Shown piece by piece: positions 9,766 to 18,967 of a stretch of DNA of 41,557 bases. Within the stretch, counting starts at the first letter, position 1. Each line of letters starts with the position of its first letter. The stretch is from the NCBI GenBank assembly GCA_017454945.1, contig JAFTCA010000095.1, forward strand, positions 1 to 41,557, written 5' to 3'. The position numbers and the translations under genes were made by a program. Below the pieces are notes generated by a model. It made no database searches. It was given only the letters and a program-made list of their open reading frames with translations, and was not told the origin of the DNA. The stretch comes from Bacteroidales bacterium. GTDB taxonomy: Bacteria; Bacteroidota; Bacteroidia; Bacteroidales; WCHB1-69.

Positions 9766-10383
9766 ATGCTGTTTGACGACACCTATAAGACTATTGCCAC
9801 CAAATCGGAAGGAATTTACAAAGAAAAGGGAAGTAAATTCATCGCTTTGGCCTACCCTGTTACCACTGAAGACGAGATTAAGGAGATTATTGCGGGCTTG
9901 AAAAAAGAATACTACGACGCCCGCCATCATTGCTATGCCTACATCTTAGGACCCGACAAGAGCGCCTACCGCCAAAACGACGACGGCGAACCTTCGGGCA
10001 CTGCAGGCCGCCCGATTTACGGACAACTGCTATCAAAAGATGTCACCAACATATTGCTGGTAGTTATCCGATATTTCGGCGGCATTAAGTTAGGCGTCAG
10101 TGGCCTGATTAACGCCTATAAGACAGCAGCCAAAGACGCACTTGACAACAACACCATCATCGAGAAGACGATTGATGAAAAGTATCGCGTCACCTTTGAT
10201 TATACCGAGATGAATAGCGTAATGCAGATATTGAAAGACCCGTTTGTGCAAATCAATAACCAAAGCTACGAAGAGCGGTATCTCATCGACTACACCATCC
10301 GCCGGCGCGAAGCCGACCGCATTAACGACGCACTGCGCAAACTACGCGAGGTGAAAGTGGAGACGATGCATAATCATAATTAA
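9766..10383 (+). CDS. YigZ/IMPACT family (UPF0029) protein
   Basis: 205 residues. The N-terminal half carries the IMPACT signature: GSKFIA, ARHHCYAY, the DDGEPSGTAGRPI loop and VIRYFGGIKLG. The C-terminal part fits the DUF1949 ferredoxin-like domain. Family members are thought to be regulators tied to translation or proteolysis, but the bacterial role is unsettled. It starts 2 bp after ribBA, implying translational coupling. The stop codon merges into a heptanucleotide repeat array. Confidence 0.9.
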   Translation: MLFDDTYKTIATKSEGIYKEKGSKFIALAYPVTTEDEIKEIIAGLKKEYYDARHHCYAYILGPDKSAYRQNDDGEPSGTAGRPIYGQLLSKDVTNILLVVIRYFGGIKLGVSGLINAYKTAAKDALDNNTIIEKTIDEKYRVTFDYTEMNSVMQILKDPFVQINNQSYEERYLIDYTIRRREADRINDALRKLREVKVETMHNHN

Positions 10384-10585
10384 GAACAAAGAACAAAGAA
10401 CAAATTCAGAATTCAAAGAAGTTTTTAGTTGTTAGTTTTTAGATTTTAGTTCTATAATTCTATAACTCTATAATTCTTCACTTCTCACTTAATACTTCAT
10501 AACCTTAACTCCTTAGTTTCTTAACTTCTTAACTTTCCCCCTCACTGTTTACTTCTCACTCCTCACTAATTACATCTCTACATAT
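10378..10585 (+). repeat. Composite heptanucleotide repeat array 1
   Basis: The gap starts AATTAAG, then AACAAAG twice and TTCAGAA/TTCAAAG. It then shifts to pyrimidine-rich units (GTTTTTA, CCTTAGTT, TTCTTAAC, TTCTCAC), mostly with 7-bp and partly 8-bp spacing. The unit order matches that of the array after rpsE (36329-36560). No coding potential is seen here. Confidence 0.8.
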
Positions 10586-10597
10586 CAAACTATTGTG

Positions 10598-10605
10598 TAT
10601 ATTTG
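10598..10605 (+). promoter_or_regulatory. -7 box (TATATTTG) before the LutA-like gene
   Basis: Exact TAnnTTTG match 22 bp before the ATG at 10627. It overlaps an in-frame TTG at 10603, which argues against that TTG as the start codon. No good -33 element is seen. Confidence 0.6.
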
Positions 10606-10626
10606 CAGACTGATTTTAAAAACATT

Positions 10627-11376
10627 ATGACAGCCACCAATCCAGAAAAAATCGTCAATGTTTTCATCCCCTGCGGGATGGACATGTTCAGTCCAAACGT
10701 TGCCAATAGCACCCTCTCACTGATTGAAAAACTAGGATTTACTCCTTTCTACAATGAGAATCAAACCTGCTGTGGGCGCCGATTTTACATGGAAGGCAAA
10801 ATGGATTATGCCAGAGAGTTGGGCGACAAGCTGATGAGCGAGTTTGACCCCAAGCATCCCATTGTGGTCCCCTCTTCGGCATGTGTGGGTTTTATTCGTA
10901 AATACTACAAGAAACTTCTTGAGAACACCCACGTTCCCATGGACTTGAAACTTTTCACAGATAATATTTTTGAAATCTCCGACTTCATTGTCAACCAATT
11001 GGGTATCACTAAGTTGAACAACTATTTCAACCAACGTGTATTCTACTTCAAATCGTGTTCGGCACGTAACTTGTACCGCTACAACAACGCACCCGAGGTG
11101 CTGTTGCAAAACACGGCTGGTTTGGAATTCCTTAGCGACTCGGACATGAACATGTGCTGCTCAGCCAATGGCAACTTTGCCCTTGCTTCGCCAGAGACTG
11201 CCAACAAGATGCTCGAACAGATTGTCACCAAGATCTATAGCATGGGTGCCCAATACATCACTTCGACCGACATCCATTGTTTGCAATATATTGATGCCTA
11301 CATTCAAGAAAACGACATAGGCTTGGAGGTCATCCACCTCGTCGATATTTACAACGCTACCGCACCGACCAAATAG
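10627..11376 (+). CDS. LutA/YkgE-type (Fe-S)-binding CCG-domain protein
   Basis: 249 residues from the ATG at 10627; the longer TTG start lies inside the promoter box. It has the two-lobed cysteine-rich layout: IPCGMDMF and TCCGRRF (C48, C49) in lobe one, PSSACVGFIRKYY between, then FKSCSARN and MCCSANGNF (C177, C178) in lobe two. Relatives such as LutA act with LutB and LutC to oxidise L-lactate, or serve as heterodisulfide-reductase-like subunits. No lutB or lutC neighbour is present, so the partner is unknown. The second motif reads CCS rather than CCG. Confidence 0.85.
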   Translation: MTATNPEKIVNVFIPCGMDMFSPNVANSTLSLIEKLGFTPFYNENQTCCGRRFYMEGKMDYARELGDKLMSEFDPKHPIVVPSSACVGFIRKYYKKLLENTHVPMDLKLFTDNIFEISDFIVNQLGITKLNNYFNQRVFYFKSCSARNLYRYNNAPEVLLQNTAGLEFLSDSDMNMCCSANGNFALASPETANKMLEQIVTKIYSMGAQYITSTDIHCLQYIDAYIQENDIGLEVIHLVDIYNATAPTK

Positions 11377-11440
11377 TATGGTCGTGACGAAACAAACGCG
11401 GCAGGTTAAACAAAGCCTGTTCTTTCTTGTCTAAACCACC

Positions 11441-13120
11441 ATGAAACGTTTTTTAACCATTATTACCATATTGGCCATTGCTTTGTGCACACAGGCGCAA
11501 AATGCGCCCAATTGTCATCGGCTATACCTCATCGACAAGAAAGACTCCCCTTATAGCATTGATAAACCTGAGCAATTCCTTTCACCGCGAGCCATAGAGA
11601 AGCGCGCACGTTTCAACATCGCCATCACGGAGGAAGATCTGCCTGTCAACCCGACATATATCCAGCAGATTCTAAACATCGACAGCACCATACAGATTAT
11701 CTCGCAGTCGAAATGGACCAACACCCTTGTCGTTTATTGCCCGAAAGGCACCGTACCCGATTCCGTACTGAACTTAAGATTCGTCAATTACAGCAAGCCC
11801 GTAGGCCATTACCAGCCTTATATCGACACCATTTCCATTACACCTTACACTCATCCTTTCCCTACAAGCACTAAGAAAAAAACACAGGAAGTATGGACTC
11901 CCGAGCAATATGGCAACTCCTATGCACAAATTGCCATCCATAACGGCGACCAGTTACATGCGGCCGGCTTCAAAGGCGAAGGTATGCTCATTGCCGTCAT
12001 CGATGCTGGCTGGGGCTTTTTCGACACGCTATCCTGTTTCAAATCGCTCTACGACAACGGGCAAATCAAAGGATACAGAAATCTGGTTCCTGACCACCAC
12101 GGGTTATATGACACCACCGAATTGCACGGCTCCTATGTCACCTCTATCATGGCCACCACTTGGCCCGACTCACTGATAGGTACGGCTCCCGAAGCTGACT
12201 ATTATTTCATCCGTTCGGAAAATGCCGACATCGAAGAGCCGCTTGAGGAGGACCTCTGGATGATGGCTGTAGAACTTGCCGACAGTCTGGGTGCCGATGT
12301 CATCAACTCGTCGTTGGGATACACAACTTTTGACGACTCAATACGATTCCCCTCCGACTACTGCGACTGCAACGGCAACAGTTTGATATCGCAAGTGGCC
12401 GCCAAGGCTGTTGAAAAGGGCATCATTGTCTGCGTCAGTGCAGGCAACTCCGGCGACAAACCGTGGCATTTCGTCGGCAGGCCAGCCGACGCCCGCAACG
12501 TACTGTCTATAGGTGCCATAGATGTTGACGCTCAGATAGCTCCATTTTCATCTGTAGGGCCCAGTTTCGACGGCCGCACCAAGCCAGATGTGGTCTCTGT
12601 AGGCTGGAACACCTTTGTGGTCAACCAATACGGCTGTACGGCACAGGGCAATGGCACCTCCTTCTCATCGCCGATGATGGCGGGGTTGTCGGCCTGCCTC
12701 TGGCAATCGTTACCCGACAAGAGTGCGGCCGAACTCATCCAAATTATCAAGGAGAGCAGCCATAACTACAGCACACCCAACAACTACATTGGCTACGGCA
12801 TCCCTGACGTTTATCAAGCCTATTTGAGCCATACGACAGGCATTCGCACACCCCAAATGGACGAAAGCCAAGTAACGATTTTCCCCAATCCATGTGAAAA
12901 CCACTGCACACTTTTCAGCCAAACGCCTCTAAATCAAGTGCAAATCAATCTTTACAACACTACGGGACAACTCATACAACACACTAGTGGCATCACCATA
13001 AGAGCCTCGCACCAACTGGATGTAAGCCGATTAAAATCAGGTATTTACCTATTACAAATTACAGGATACAACCAGAAAGGCGAACGACTCAGCACGTTCC
13101 AAAAAATCATCAAACAATAA
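11441..13120 (+). CDS. S8 subtilisin-like protease with T9SS sorting domain
   Basis: 559 residues with a signal peptide (residues 1-19). The catalytic triad is visible: Asp188 (IAVIDAGWG), His229 (LHGSYV) and Ser407 (GTSFSSPMMAG). An N-terminal segment (FLSPRAIEKRARFNI) is shared with the minus-strand paralogue at 28391-30100 and may be a propeptide. The last 80 residues, from about TIFPNP to the closing Lys-Gln, match the type A T9SS sorting domain (NPCENH, LKSGIYLLQI, FQKIIKQ). The enzyme should therefore be exported through the outer membrane and attached or released. It heads a close cluster with aroB 28 bp downstream. The upstream 64-bp gap shows no clear promoter. Confidence 0.92.
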   Translation: MKRFLTIITILAIALCTQAQNAPNCHRLYLIDKKDSPYSIDKPEQFLSPRAIEKRARFNIAITEEDLPVNPTYIQQILNIDSTIQIISQSKWTNTLVVYCPKGTVPDSVLNLRFVNYSKPVGHYQPYIDTISITPYTHPFPTSTKKKTQEVWTPEQYGNSYAQIAIHNGDQLHAAGFKGEGMLIAVIDAGWGFFDTLSCFKSLYDNGQIKGYRNLVPDHHGLYDTTELHGSYVTSIMATTWPDSLIGTAPEADYYFIRSENADIEEPLEEDLWMMAVELADSLGADVINSSLGYTTFDDSIRFPSDYCDCNGNSLISQVAAKAVEKGIIVCVSAGNSGDKPWHFVGRPADARNVLSIGAIDVDAQIAPFSSVGPSFDGRTKPDVVSVGWNTFVVNQYGCTAQGNGTSFSSPMMAGLSACLWQSLPDKSAAELIQIIKESSHNYSTPNNYIGYGIPDVYQAYLSHTTGIRTPQMDESQVTIFPNPCENHCTLFSQTPLNQVQINLYNTTGQLIQHTSGITIRASHQLDVSRLKSGIYLLQITGYNQKGERLSTFQKIIKQ

Positions 13121-13148
13121 ACGGCTATATCTTTCTAAAATACAGATA

Positions 13149-14180
13149 ATGAACATCGTCCAAAATCAACTTATCCGCTGGATTGAAACTCACACGGTTT
13201 CTGATATCGTCATCCTGACCGATGCGAAAATCAGCCAACTCTACCCCGACTATTTCAACCAGCTTAAAGAGACTTACTCCACCCACACGATTCTGCTTCC
13301 CGAAGGCGAGAAGTCGAAGAACATCGACGTTTGTCGAGAAACATGGGAGAAAATGTTGTCTCTTCCCATCGACCGCAACGCTCTGATTATCAACTGGGGC
13401 GGCGGTTCTATCAGCGACACAGGCGGTTATATTGCAGGATGTTACAAGCGTGGCATCCGCTACATCAACATCCCCACCACGCTGCTGGCCATGATTGATG
13501 CTGCCATCGGCGGCAAGACGGGCATCAACTTTGCAGGTGTAAAGAATGCCGTCGGCTTGATATACTTACCCGAGACCGTGCTCACCGACGCGTCGTTCCT
13601 AAACACCCTACCCTACGAAGAACTGCGCAGCGGTTATGGCGAACTCATCAAATATGCCATGATTGACGATGATAACCTTTGGGAAGAGATCAAAGGCAAC
13701 ACTGCCATCTCACCCGAAACGATTGACCCATGCTGGATCCAACGCTGCAGCACACTCAAAAAGAAAATCACATCGCAGGATTTGTACGACCACGATTTGC
13801 GACGCGTACTCAATTTCGGTCATACAGTGGGCCACGCCATTGAAAGTTATTGCATGACACAGGGCACGCCCATCAACCACGGACATGCGGTGGCGTTGGG
13901 CATCATCTGCGAAAGCCACATATCCTGGCAACTGCACCGCATCAGCAAATGCCAGTTGGACGAAATCTCACAGTACATCAAGCAGTTGTACCCGCTTCCC
14001 GCACTACCCCAAGAGGCCAACGAGAAGATGTTAGAGTTCTGCCTTAACGACAAGAAAAACAACGGCAAATGCCTCAACATCACTTTGTTGGACGAGCCTG
14101 GACATGCCACGCCCAACTACGAAATCTCGACCGACGAAGTGCTAGCCTCGTTGCACCATTTGCGCACCATCTACCACTAA
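13149..14180 (+). CDS. aroB: 3-dehydroquinate synthase
   Basis: 343 residues, close to the usual length. NAD-binding and active-site motifs are intact: WGGGSISDTGGYIAG, PTTLLAMIDAAIGGKTGIN, LRSGYGELIKYA, and the metal-binding histidines in NFGHTVGHAIE and NHGHAVALG. It converts DAHP to 3-dehydroquinate, the second step of the shikimate pathway, in the cytoplasm. It sits between two proteases with gaps of 28 and 12 bp, so the operon is functionally mixed. Confidence 0.95.
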   Translation: MNIVQNQLIRWIETHTVSDIVILTDAKISQLYPDYFNQLKETYSTHTILLPEGEKSKNIDVCRETWEKMLSLPIDRNALIINWGGGSISDTGGYIAGCYKRGIRYINIPTTLLAMIDAAIGGKTGINFAGVKNAVGLIYLPETVLTDASFLNTLPYEELRSGYGELIKYAMIDDDNLWEEIKGNTAISPETIDPCWIQRCSTLKKKITSQDLYDHDLRRVLNFGHTVGHAIESYCMTQGTPINHGHAVALGIICESHISWQLHRISKCQLDEISQYIKQLYPLPALPQEANEKMLEFCLNDKKNNGKCLNITLLDEPGHATPNYEISTDEVLASLHHLRTIYH

Positions 14181-14192
14181 CATCCACCCCTC

Positions 14193-15425
14193 ATGCCTAT
14201 TCAGACCATCCCCTTATCGAACCATATAAAACTCATACACAAAGAGGTAGCATCGCCTGTATCGCACTTTGGCATCCTCGTCAATGCGGGCACACGCGAC
14301 GAGCCGACGGACAAGATGGGACTGGCACATTTTGTGGAACACACCATCTTCAAAGGCACCACACATCGCAACGGCTATCAGATTCTGCGGCGGCTGGAGG
14401 ATGTGGGCGGCGACCTGAACGCCAGCACATCGAAAGAAGAGACCTACTTCCACGCTTCGTTCCTCTCGGGCGACTACCCACGCGCCCTGGAACTGCTTTC
14501 GGACATCTTCTTCAACTCCACCTTTCCCAAAAAGGAGCTGGAAAAAGAAAAAGACGTCGTGCTCGAAGAAATCAACTACTACCAGGACACGCCAGCAGAA
14601 CTTATCTTCGACGAATTCGAAGACTTGGTCTTTGCACAACACCCATTAGGACGCAATATTTTAGGCAACAAAAAGACTGTCAAGAAGTTGCAGCGCGAAG
14701 ACATCCTTCAATTCATGAGAGAAAGCTACTGTGCGCAAGACATTGTTCTCGCCTCGGTAGGCAATATCTCCACGAACAAGCTATTGGCACTCTGCAACAA
14801 ATACTTTGCCCAGCACCAGATTAACGAAACTCCCAAGCAGCGCACGCCGTTCAACAACTATACGCCAACCACCAAGCAGGTGCACAAAAACACCTATCAG
14901 GCGCATATTCTCACTGGCAACACCGCTTACGCCATTACCGACGACAAGCGACTGCCGTTCACCCTGCTCACCAACCTGCTGGGCGGTCAAGGCTTGAACA
15001 CCCGCCTCAACATGAGCATCCGCGAAAAACTGGGCTTAGCCTATGCCGTGGAAGCCAATTACTCGGCCTTTTCCGACACGGGACTTTTCAGCATCTATAT
15101 CGGCTGTGACACCAGCGAGGCACAGCATTGTATAGAACTGGCTCACAAAGAGATGCAAAAGCTCAAGCAAAACAAATTGGGCACCATCCAGTTGCACAAA
15201 GCCAAACGACAGTTTATTGGCCAGACCGCCATCAACTGCGAATCGAAGCTCAACGAAATGCTTTCCATTGGTCGTAGCGCATTCTACGACAACGAAATAG
15301 AGACCACCGAAGAGTTGTACGAGAAAATCGAGGAGATTACCGCCAGCGAACTGCTCGAGACCGCTAACGAGATTTTCATTCCCGACCAATTCTCGACATT
15401 AATTTACGCCAAACAACATATCTGA
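14193..15425 (+). CDS. M16 family zinc peptidase
   Basis: 410 residues. The inverted zinc motif HFVEH is near residue 47, with the distal Glu in VVLEEINYYQD. The second half carries the usual inactive-domain signature (LTNLLGGQGLNTRLNMSIREKLGLAY). This is the one-chain, two-domain PqqL/mitochondrial processing peptidase type. No signal peptide is evident, so it is probably cytoplasmic or periplasmic with an atypical leader. It starts 12 bp after aroB and ends 6 bp before the lipoprotein gene. Confidence 0.93.
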   Translation: MPIQTIPLSNHIKLIHKEVASPVSHFGILVNAGTRDEPTDKMGLAHFVEHTIFKGTTHRNGYQILRRLEDVGGDLNASTSKEETYFHASFLSGDYPRALELLSDIFFNSTFPKKELEKEKDVVLEEINYYQDTPAELIFDEFEDLVFAQHPLGRNILGNKKTVKKLQREDILQFMRESYCAQDIVLASVGNISTNKLLALCNKYFAQHQINETPKQRTPFNNYTPTTKQVHKNTYQAHILTGNTAYAITDDKRLPFTLLTNLLGGQGLNTRLNMSIREKLGLAYAVEANYSAFSDTGLFSIYIGCDTSEAQHCIELAHKEMQKLKQNKLGTIQLHKAKRQFIGQTAINCESKLNEMLSIGRSAFYDNEIETTEELYEKIEEITASELLETANEIFIPDQFSTLIYAKQHI

Positions 15426-15431
15426 CACACT

Positions 15432-16544
15432 ATGAACCTTGCACAAAAAATCATCATCACCCTTGTAATCTGCACTATTGCAGTTGCTTGCGGGCATAAA
15501 AAGCAGACCGAGACACCTGAAGAGAGTATCATTCTCAACGAAGAGACTGTCAGTGCGTTCGCCCTGAAAATTGAAAATGCGGTACTGAACGACAACCCCG
15601 TCATGCTGAACCAAGCATTTGACGAAGTCGCCATCCGCGATTCAATCAGCAGCAACTCCATAGTACTAAGCAGTTTAGACACCGATTTCGGGAAGACTTT
15701 TTGGCGTGAGAACTTCAAAATCGGCAACTATTGCGTGACCATGGTCAACCAAGGCGGCGATTTCAAGTTTACCCGCTATTACGAGAAGGACGGAGAGCAC
15801 CATATCGTCTTCCGCACCTACTGCGACTACGGATTACGCATTGATGACTATGTGGTTCATGTTGCCGACAGCGTGTTGAAAATCAAAGAAGGATTCATCT
15901 ACAACCTCTCCTCCTCCCTCACGCACCAGATAGAGTACGACATGCTCTATCGCATCATGCAACGCACTGACCCAGAAGGCATAACAAGCCATCTCACCCA
16001 AGCCGCCGACCTGCTTGACCGCGATGAGAGCAAGCAGGCGTTCCGTCTTTTAAACGAACATCGCGCCATGCTCAAAGAGTACCCTTACTTTTGGCAACTC
16101 TATATCCGCGCCCTGTTTGAGACTGTACCAGGCAAATTCATCGAAGGGTTGGAGCAACTGGCCGACGAGGGCTTTGACGAGCGTGCCATTCTCACGCACA
16201 AACTGCTCTATTTCGCCAACATGGGCGATGTGAAGGCCACCGAAGAGGTTATCACCAAACTGATAGACTACACGGGCGACGACCCCATCTACCTCCTCTT
16301 TTACGGTCGCAGCAACTATATGGCCGGCTACTACAAGGACGCCCTCACCTGCTATGAAAACGCGGCGCAGAACTTGCCGTTGATTTGGGATATCTGGTAC
16401 GGCCTGCTGGAATGCTATGCCGAGCTCAACGACAAAGCAAAATTTGACCAAACCGTCGCCTTGGCTGAAAGCAATTTCGGCATGACACAAGATGAAATTA
16501 AAGAACTGATAGAAAAGGACTTCCTACCTAAAATAACCCGATAA
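15432..16544 (+). CDS. TPR-like lipoprotein of unknown function
   Basis: 370 residues. The lipoprotein signal ends AVAC with Cys20. The middle is mixed alpha/beta; the C-terminal 180 residues are helical and repeat-like (LLNEHRAMLKEYPYFWQLYIRALFE, YYKDALTCYENAAQNLPLIWDIWYGLLECYAEL), consistent with TPR repeats for protein contacts. It lies 6 bp after the M16 peptidase and ends the cluster. No function can be assigned. A 7-bp GC-rich inverted repeat (16546-16552 with 16565-16571) follows without a T tract, so termination there is doubtful. Confidence 0.75.
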   Translation: MNLAQKIIITLVICTIAVACGHKKQTETPEESIILNEETVSAFALKIENAVLNDNPVMLNQAFDEVAIRDSISSNSIVLSSLDTDFGKTFWRENFKIGNYCVTMVNQGGDFKFTRYYEKDGEHHIVFRTYCDYGLRIDDYVVHVADSVLKIKEGFIYNLSSSLTHQIEYDMLYRIMQRTDPEGITSHLTQAADLLDRDESKQAFRLLNEHRAMLKEYPYFWQLYIRALFETVPGKFIEGLEQLADEGFDERAILTHKLLYFANMGDVKATEEVITKLIDYTGDDPIYLLFYGRSNYMAGYYKDALTCYENAAQNLPLIWDIWYGLLECYAELNDKAKFDQTVALAESNFGMTQDEIKELIEKDFLPKITR

Positions 16545-16601
16545 CGGCGGCATCTACAGGCTCAGCCGCCGAAGCGTTGTAAGAATGAACGATTGGGACT
16601 G

Positions 16602-17735
16602 TTACAGCCGTTGCGAAATTCTGGGGATAATCTCGTTTTTCCACTGGGCGAACACACCTTCTTCAATTTTCTGGCGGGCGGTGCGCACAAGGTCGAGATA
16701 GAAATGGAGGTTGTGGATACTGCCAATCATGGGGCCAAGCATCTCATCGGCAACATATAAGTGACGCAGGTAGGCGCGCGAGTACTCACGATCGGCGAAC
16801 AGGTCGCTATGGGCATCTATCGGTGTAAAGTCTCTTTTCCATTTCTCGTTACGCATATTCATAATGCCATCCCAAGTGAATATCATGCCATGGCGGGCGT
16901 GGCGTGTCGGCATTACACAGTCGAACATATCGACACCCATAGCTATATTTTCCAGGATGTTGGCGGGTGTGCCCACGCCCATCAGGTAGCGCGGCTTGTC
17001 CTTGGGCAGAATACTGCAGCAAATCTCGGCCATCTCGTACATCAGCTCGGTAGGTTCGCCCACCGACACGCCGCCGATGGCGTTTCCTTCACGATTCATC
17101 GAGGCGACAAACTCGGCCGACTTCACGCGTAAATCGCGGAAGGTGCTGCCTTGCACGATGGGGAACAGCGTTTGCGAGTAGCCGTACTTAGGCTCCGTAT
17201 TGTCGAAATGCTCACAGCAGCGTTTCAGCCATGTGTGGGTAATATTCATCGACTGTTCGGCATACTCATGGTCGCACGGATAGGGCGTACACTCGTCCAG
17301 CGCCATCACGATGTCGGCACCGATGGAGCGCTCGATGTCCATCACCCGCTCAGGACTGAACAGGTGGCGCGAGCCGTCGATATGCGACTGGAACCACACC
17401 CCTTCTTCGGGCTTGATTTTGCGTCGCTGGCTCAACGAAAACACCTGATATCCACCACTATCTGTCAGAATTGGGCGGTCCCAGCCGTTGAACTTGTGCA
17501 AGCCTCCAACCTCTTCCAGAACATCTGTCCCCGGACGCAGGTAGAGATGGTAGGTATTGCCCAGAATAATCTCTGCCTGAATATCTTCCCTTAATTCTTT
17601 TATGTGAACAGCCTTGACAGAGCCCACGGTTCCCACGGGCATAAAAATCGGGGTATGAATATCACCATGGTCGGTTTTGATAAGGCCGGCGCGCGCATTG
17701 CTCTTTGGGTCAGTGTGGTTAATTATAAACTCCAT
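16602..17735 (-). CDS. tgt: Queuine tRNA-ribosyltransferase, without the usual zinc cysteines
   Basis: 377 residues, full length. Core motifs are intact: FMPVGTVGSVK, NTYHLYLRPG, ILTDSGGYQVFSL (catalytic-base Asp), GGVSVGEP and GVDMFDCVMPTRHARHG (nucleophile Asp). The enzyme swaps guanine 34 of GUN-anticodon tRNAs for preQ1, a queuosine precursor. Where most bacterial enzymes have the CxCxxC zinc site before YSRAYLRHL, this protein reads DAHSDLFADRE: all three Cys are replaced, although the distal His (IHNLHFY) is kept. The underlying DNA supports this reading. The gene is divergent from the glycosyltransferase gene and convergent with the 15432-16544 gene. Confidence 0.95.
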   Translation of the reverse strand: MEFIINHTDPKSNARAGLIKTDHGDIHTPIFMPVGTVGSVKAVHIKELREDIQAEIILGNTYHLYLRPGTDVLEEVGGLHKFNGWDRPILTDSGGYQVFSLSQRRKIKPEEGVWFQSHIDGSRHLFSPERVMDIERSIGADIVMALDECTPYPCDHEYAEQSMNITHTWLKRCCEHFDNTEPKYGYSQTLFPIVQGSTFRDLRVKSAEFVASMNREGNAIGGVSVGEPTELMYEMAEICCSILPKDKPRYLMGVGTPANILENIAMGVDMFDCVMPTRHARHGMIFTWDGIMNMRNEKWKRDFTPIDAHSDLFADREYSRAYLRHLYVADEMLGPMIGSIHNLHFYLDLVRTARQKIEEGVFAQWKNEIIPRISQRL

Positions 17736-17752
17736 CGTGTTAGTAATTTTTG

Positions 17753-17760
17753 CAAAGGTA
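17753..17760 (-). promoter_or_regulatory. -7 box (TACCTTTG) for tgt
   Basis: Read on the minus strand, this matches TAnnTTTG 17 bp before the tgt ATG, so the leader would be very short. A clear -33 element is not evident. Confidence 0.6.
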
Positions 17761-17785
17761 TGATTTTTTGTTGTAAAGAATACGA

Positions 17786-17793
17786 TATTTTTG
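17786..17793 (+). promoter_or_regulatory. -7 box (TATTTTTG) for the glycosyltransferase-sigma pair
   Basis: TAnnTTTG match 22 bp before the ATG at 17816, in the 80-bp divergent gap with tgt. The upstream TTTG (17767-17770) is at 15 bp, closer than usual. Confidence 0.55.
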
Positions 17794-17815
17794 TTAATCT
17801 AATTAGAAAAATGTG

Positions 17816-18958
17816 ATGTTGAATCTGGTAGTTGCACTTCCCAACCCCCTCCTAATCCGAATCTCGGTCTTTCTTTTTGCCGCATTAACGCTGTGCCTGC
17901 TGGGCTACTATTTAGGGGTCTTTTTACGATTAATTGTCTATAAATCAAAGCGTCCTCCGCTCATGAACGTACCTGTGTCGGTCATCGTTTACGCCAAGAA
18001 CGATGCCATATCGCTTGAGCAGACGCTGCCCGACATCATGGCTCAGGAATACGAGAACTTTGAGGTTATCGTGGTGGATGACCACTCGTGCGACAATACC
18101 GCTGTGGTGATGGAAGAGTTCCAAAAAAAGTATGCCAATTTGAAGTTTTTGGACATGAGTTCGTCGGTCACCAACATCAAGGGGCGCAAATATCCCCTGT
18201 CGCTGGCCATCAAGGTGTCGGCCTACGAGCATCTTTTGTTCACCCAGGCCGACTGCATGCCCACCTCCAAATACTGGCTGCAGCGGATGGTATCGCGTTT
18301 TTCGAGCAAGAAGCAGATTGTACTCGGCCACACCACTTACCCACAAGGCCGCGGCCTGTTCAACTTCCTCCTTCACTTCGACGCTTTTCAGGTGGCCATG
18401 CAGTACTTCTCTTACGCGATTGCCCGCGTTCCATTCATGGGATTGGGACAGAACCTGGCCTACACCAAGACGTTATTCCTCAAGAACCAGGGTTTTTCGA
18501 CGCACTATCACCTGCGCTATGGCGAGGACGACCTCTTCATCAACCAAGTGGCCACCAAGAACAACTGTGCTGTAGAATATTCAGCCGAAGCGCAGACTGT
18601 TTCCACTGCCATTGTAACGCCAGCCTCGTGGCTTTGGGACAAGCGGCATCACTACACCACGCGCCGCACCTACAAGGGGAAGCACCGCTTTTTACTGGAC
18701 TTCTATGGAATACTCAACCCTCTGTTTTACTTGTCGTTGGCATTTGCCATCTGGATGTCATGGGGCAATCTGCTCTGGCTGCTCATTGCCATTGGCATTT
18801 TTGTTGTCAAAACCGCGGTGATGTATATCATCTTTGGACTTTCGGCCAAGAAAATCAACGAAAAAGGCGTTATACCCTACATTTTGGCTGGCGACATCCT
18901 CTTTGCCTTCCTCAATCCTGCCTTGTACATTGGATCCCTATTTACAAAAAACAAATAA
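17816..18958 (+). CDS. Membrane-anchored family 2 glycosyltransferase
   Basis: 380 residues from the ATG at 17816; a GTG at 17813 is an equal alternative. One N-terminal membrane segment (residues about 12-42) precedes a GT-A fold: VPVSVIVYAKND, VIVVDDHSCDNT, TQADCMPTS (DxD-like) and GEDDLFINQ. Basic residues in WDKRHHYTTRRTYKG may correspond to the GT2 acceptor loop. Two or three hydrophobic helices close the protein. It probably transfers a sugar from a nucleotide donor to a lipid-linked or envelope acceptor at the inner membrane; the substrate is unknown. The sigma factor follows 9 bp later. Confidence 0.85.
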   Translation: MLNLVVALPNPLLIRISVFLFAALTLCLLGYYLGVFLRLIVYKSKRPPLMNVPVSVIVYAKNDAISLEQTLPDIMAQEYENFEVIVVDDHSCDNTAVVMEEFQKKYANLKFLDMSSSVTNIKGRKYPLSLAIKVSAYEHLLFTQADCMPTSKYWLQRMVSRFSSKKQIVLGHTTYPQGRGLFNFLLHFDAFQVAMQYFSYAIARVPFMGLGQNLAYTKTLFLKNQGFSTHYHLRYGEDDLFINQVATKNNCAVEYSAEAQTVSTAIVTPASWLWDKRHHYTTRRTYKGKHRFLLDFYGILNPLFYLSLAFAIWMSWGNLLWLLIAIGIFVVKTAVMYIIFGLSAKKINEKGVIPYILAGDILFAFLNPALYIGSLFTKNK

Positions 18959-18967
18959 AAAACCAAC

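Noticed and set aside
14069..14824. Plus-strand 251-residue open frame overlapping aroB and the M16 gene
   Set aside because: It is out of frame across two well-supported genes and rich in His, Arg and Pro as expected of a shadow frame.
16546..16571. Terminator between the TPR-like lipoprotein and tgt
   Set aside because: Only a 7-bp stem with a 12-base loop and no T tract on either strand; mentioned under the lipoprotein but not called.
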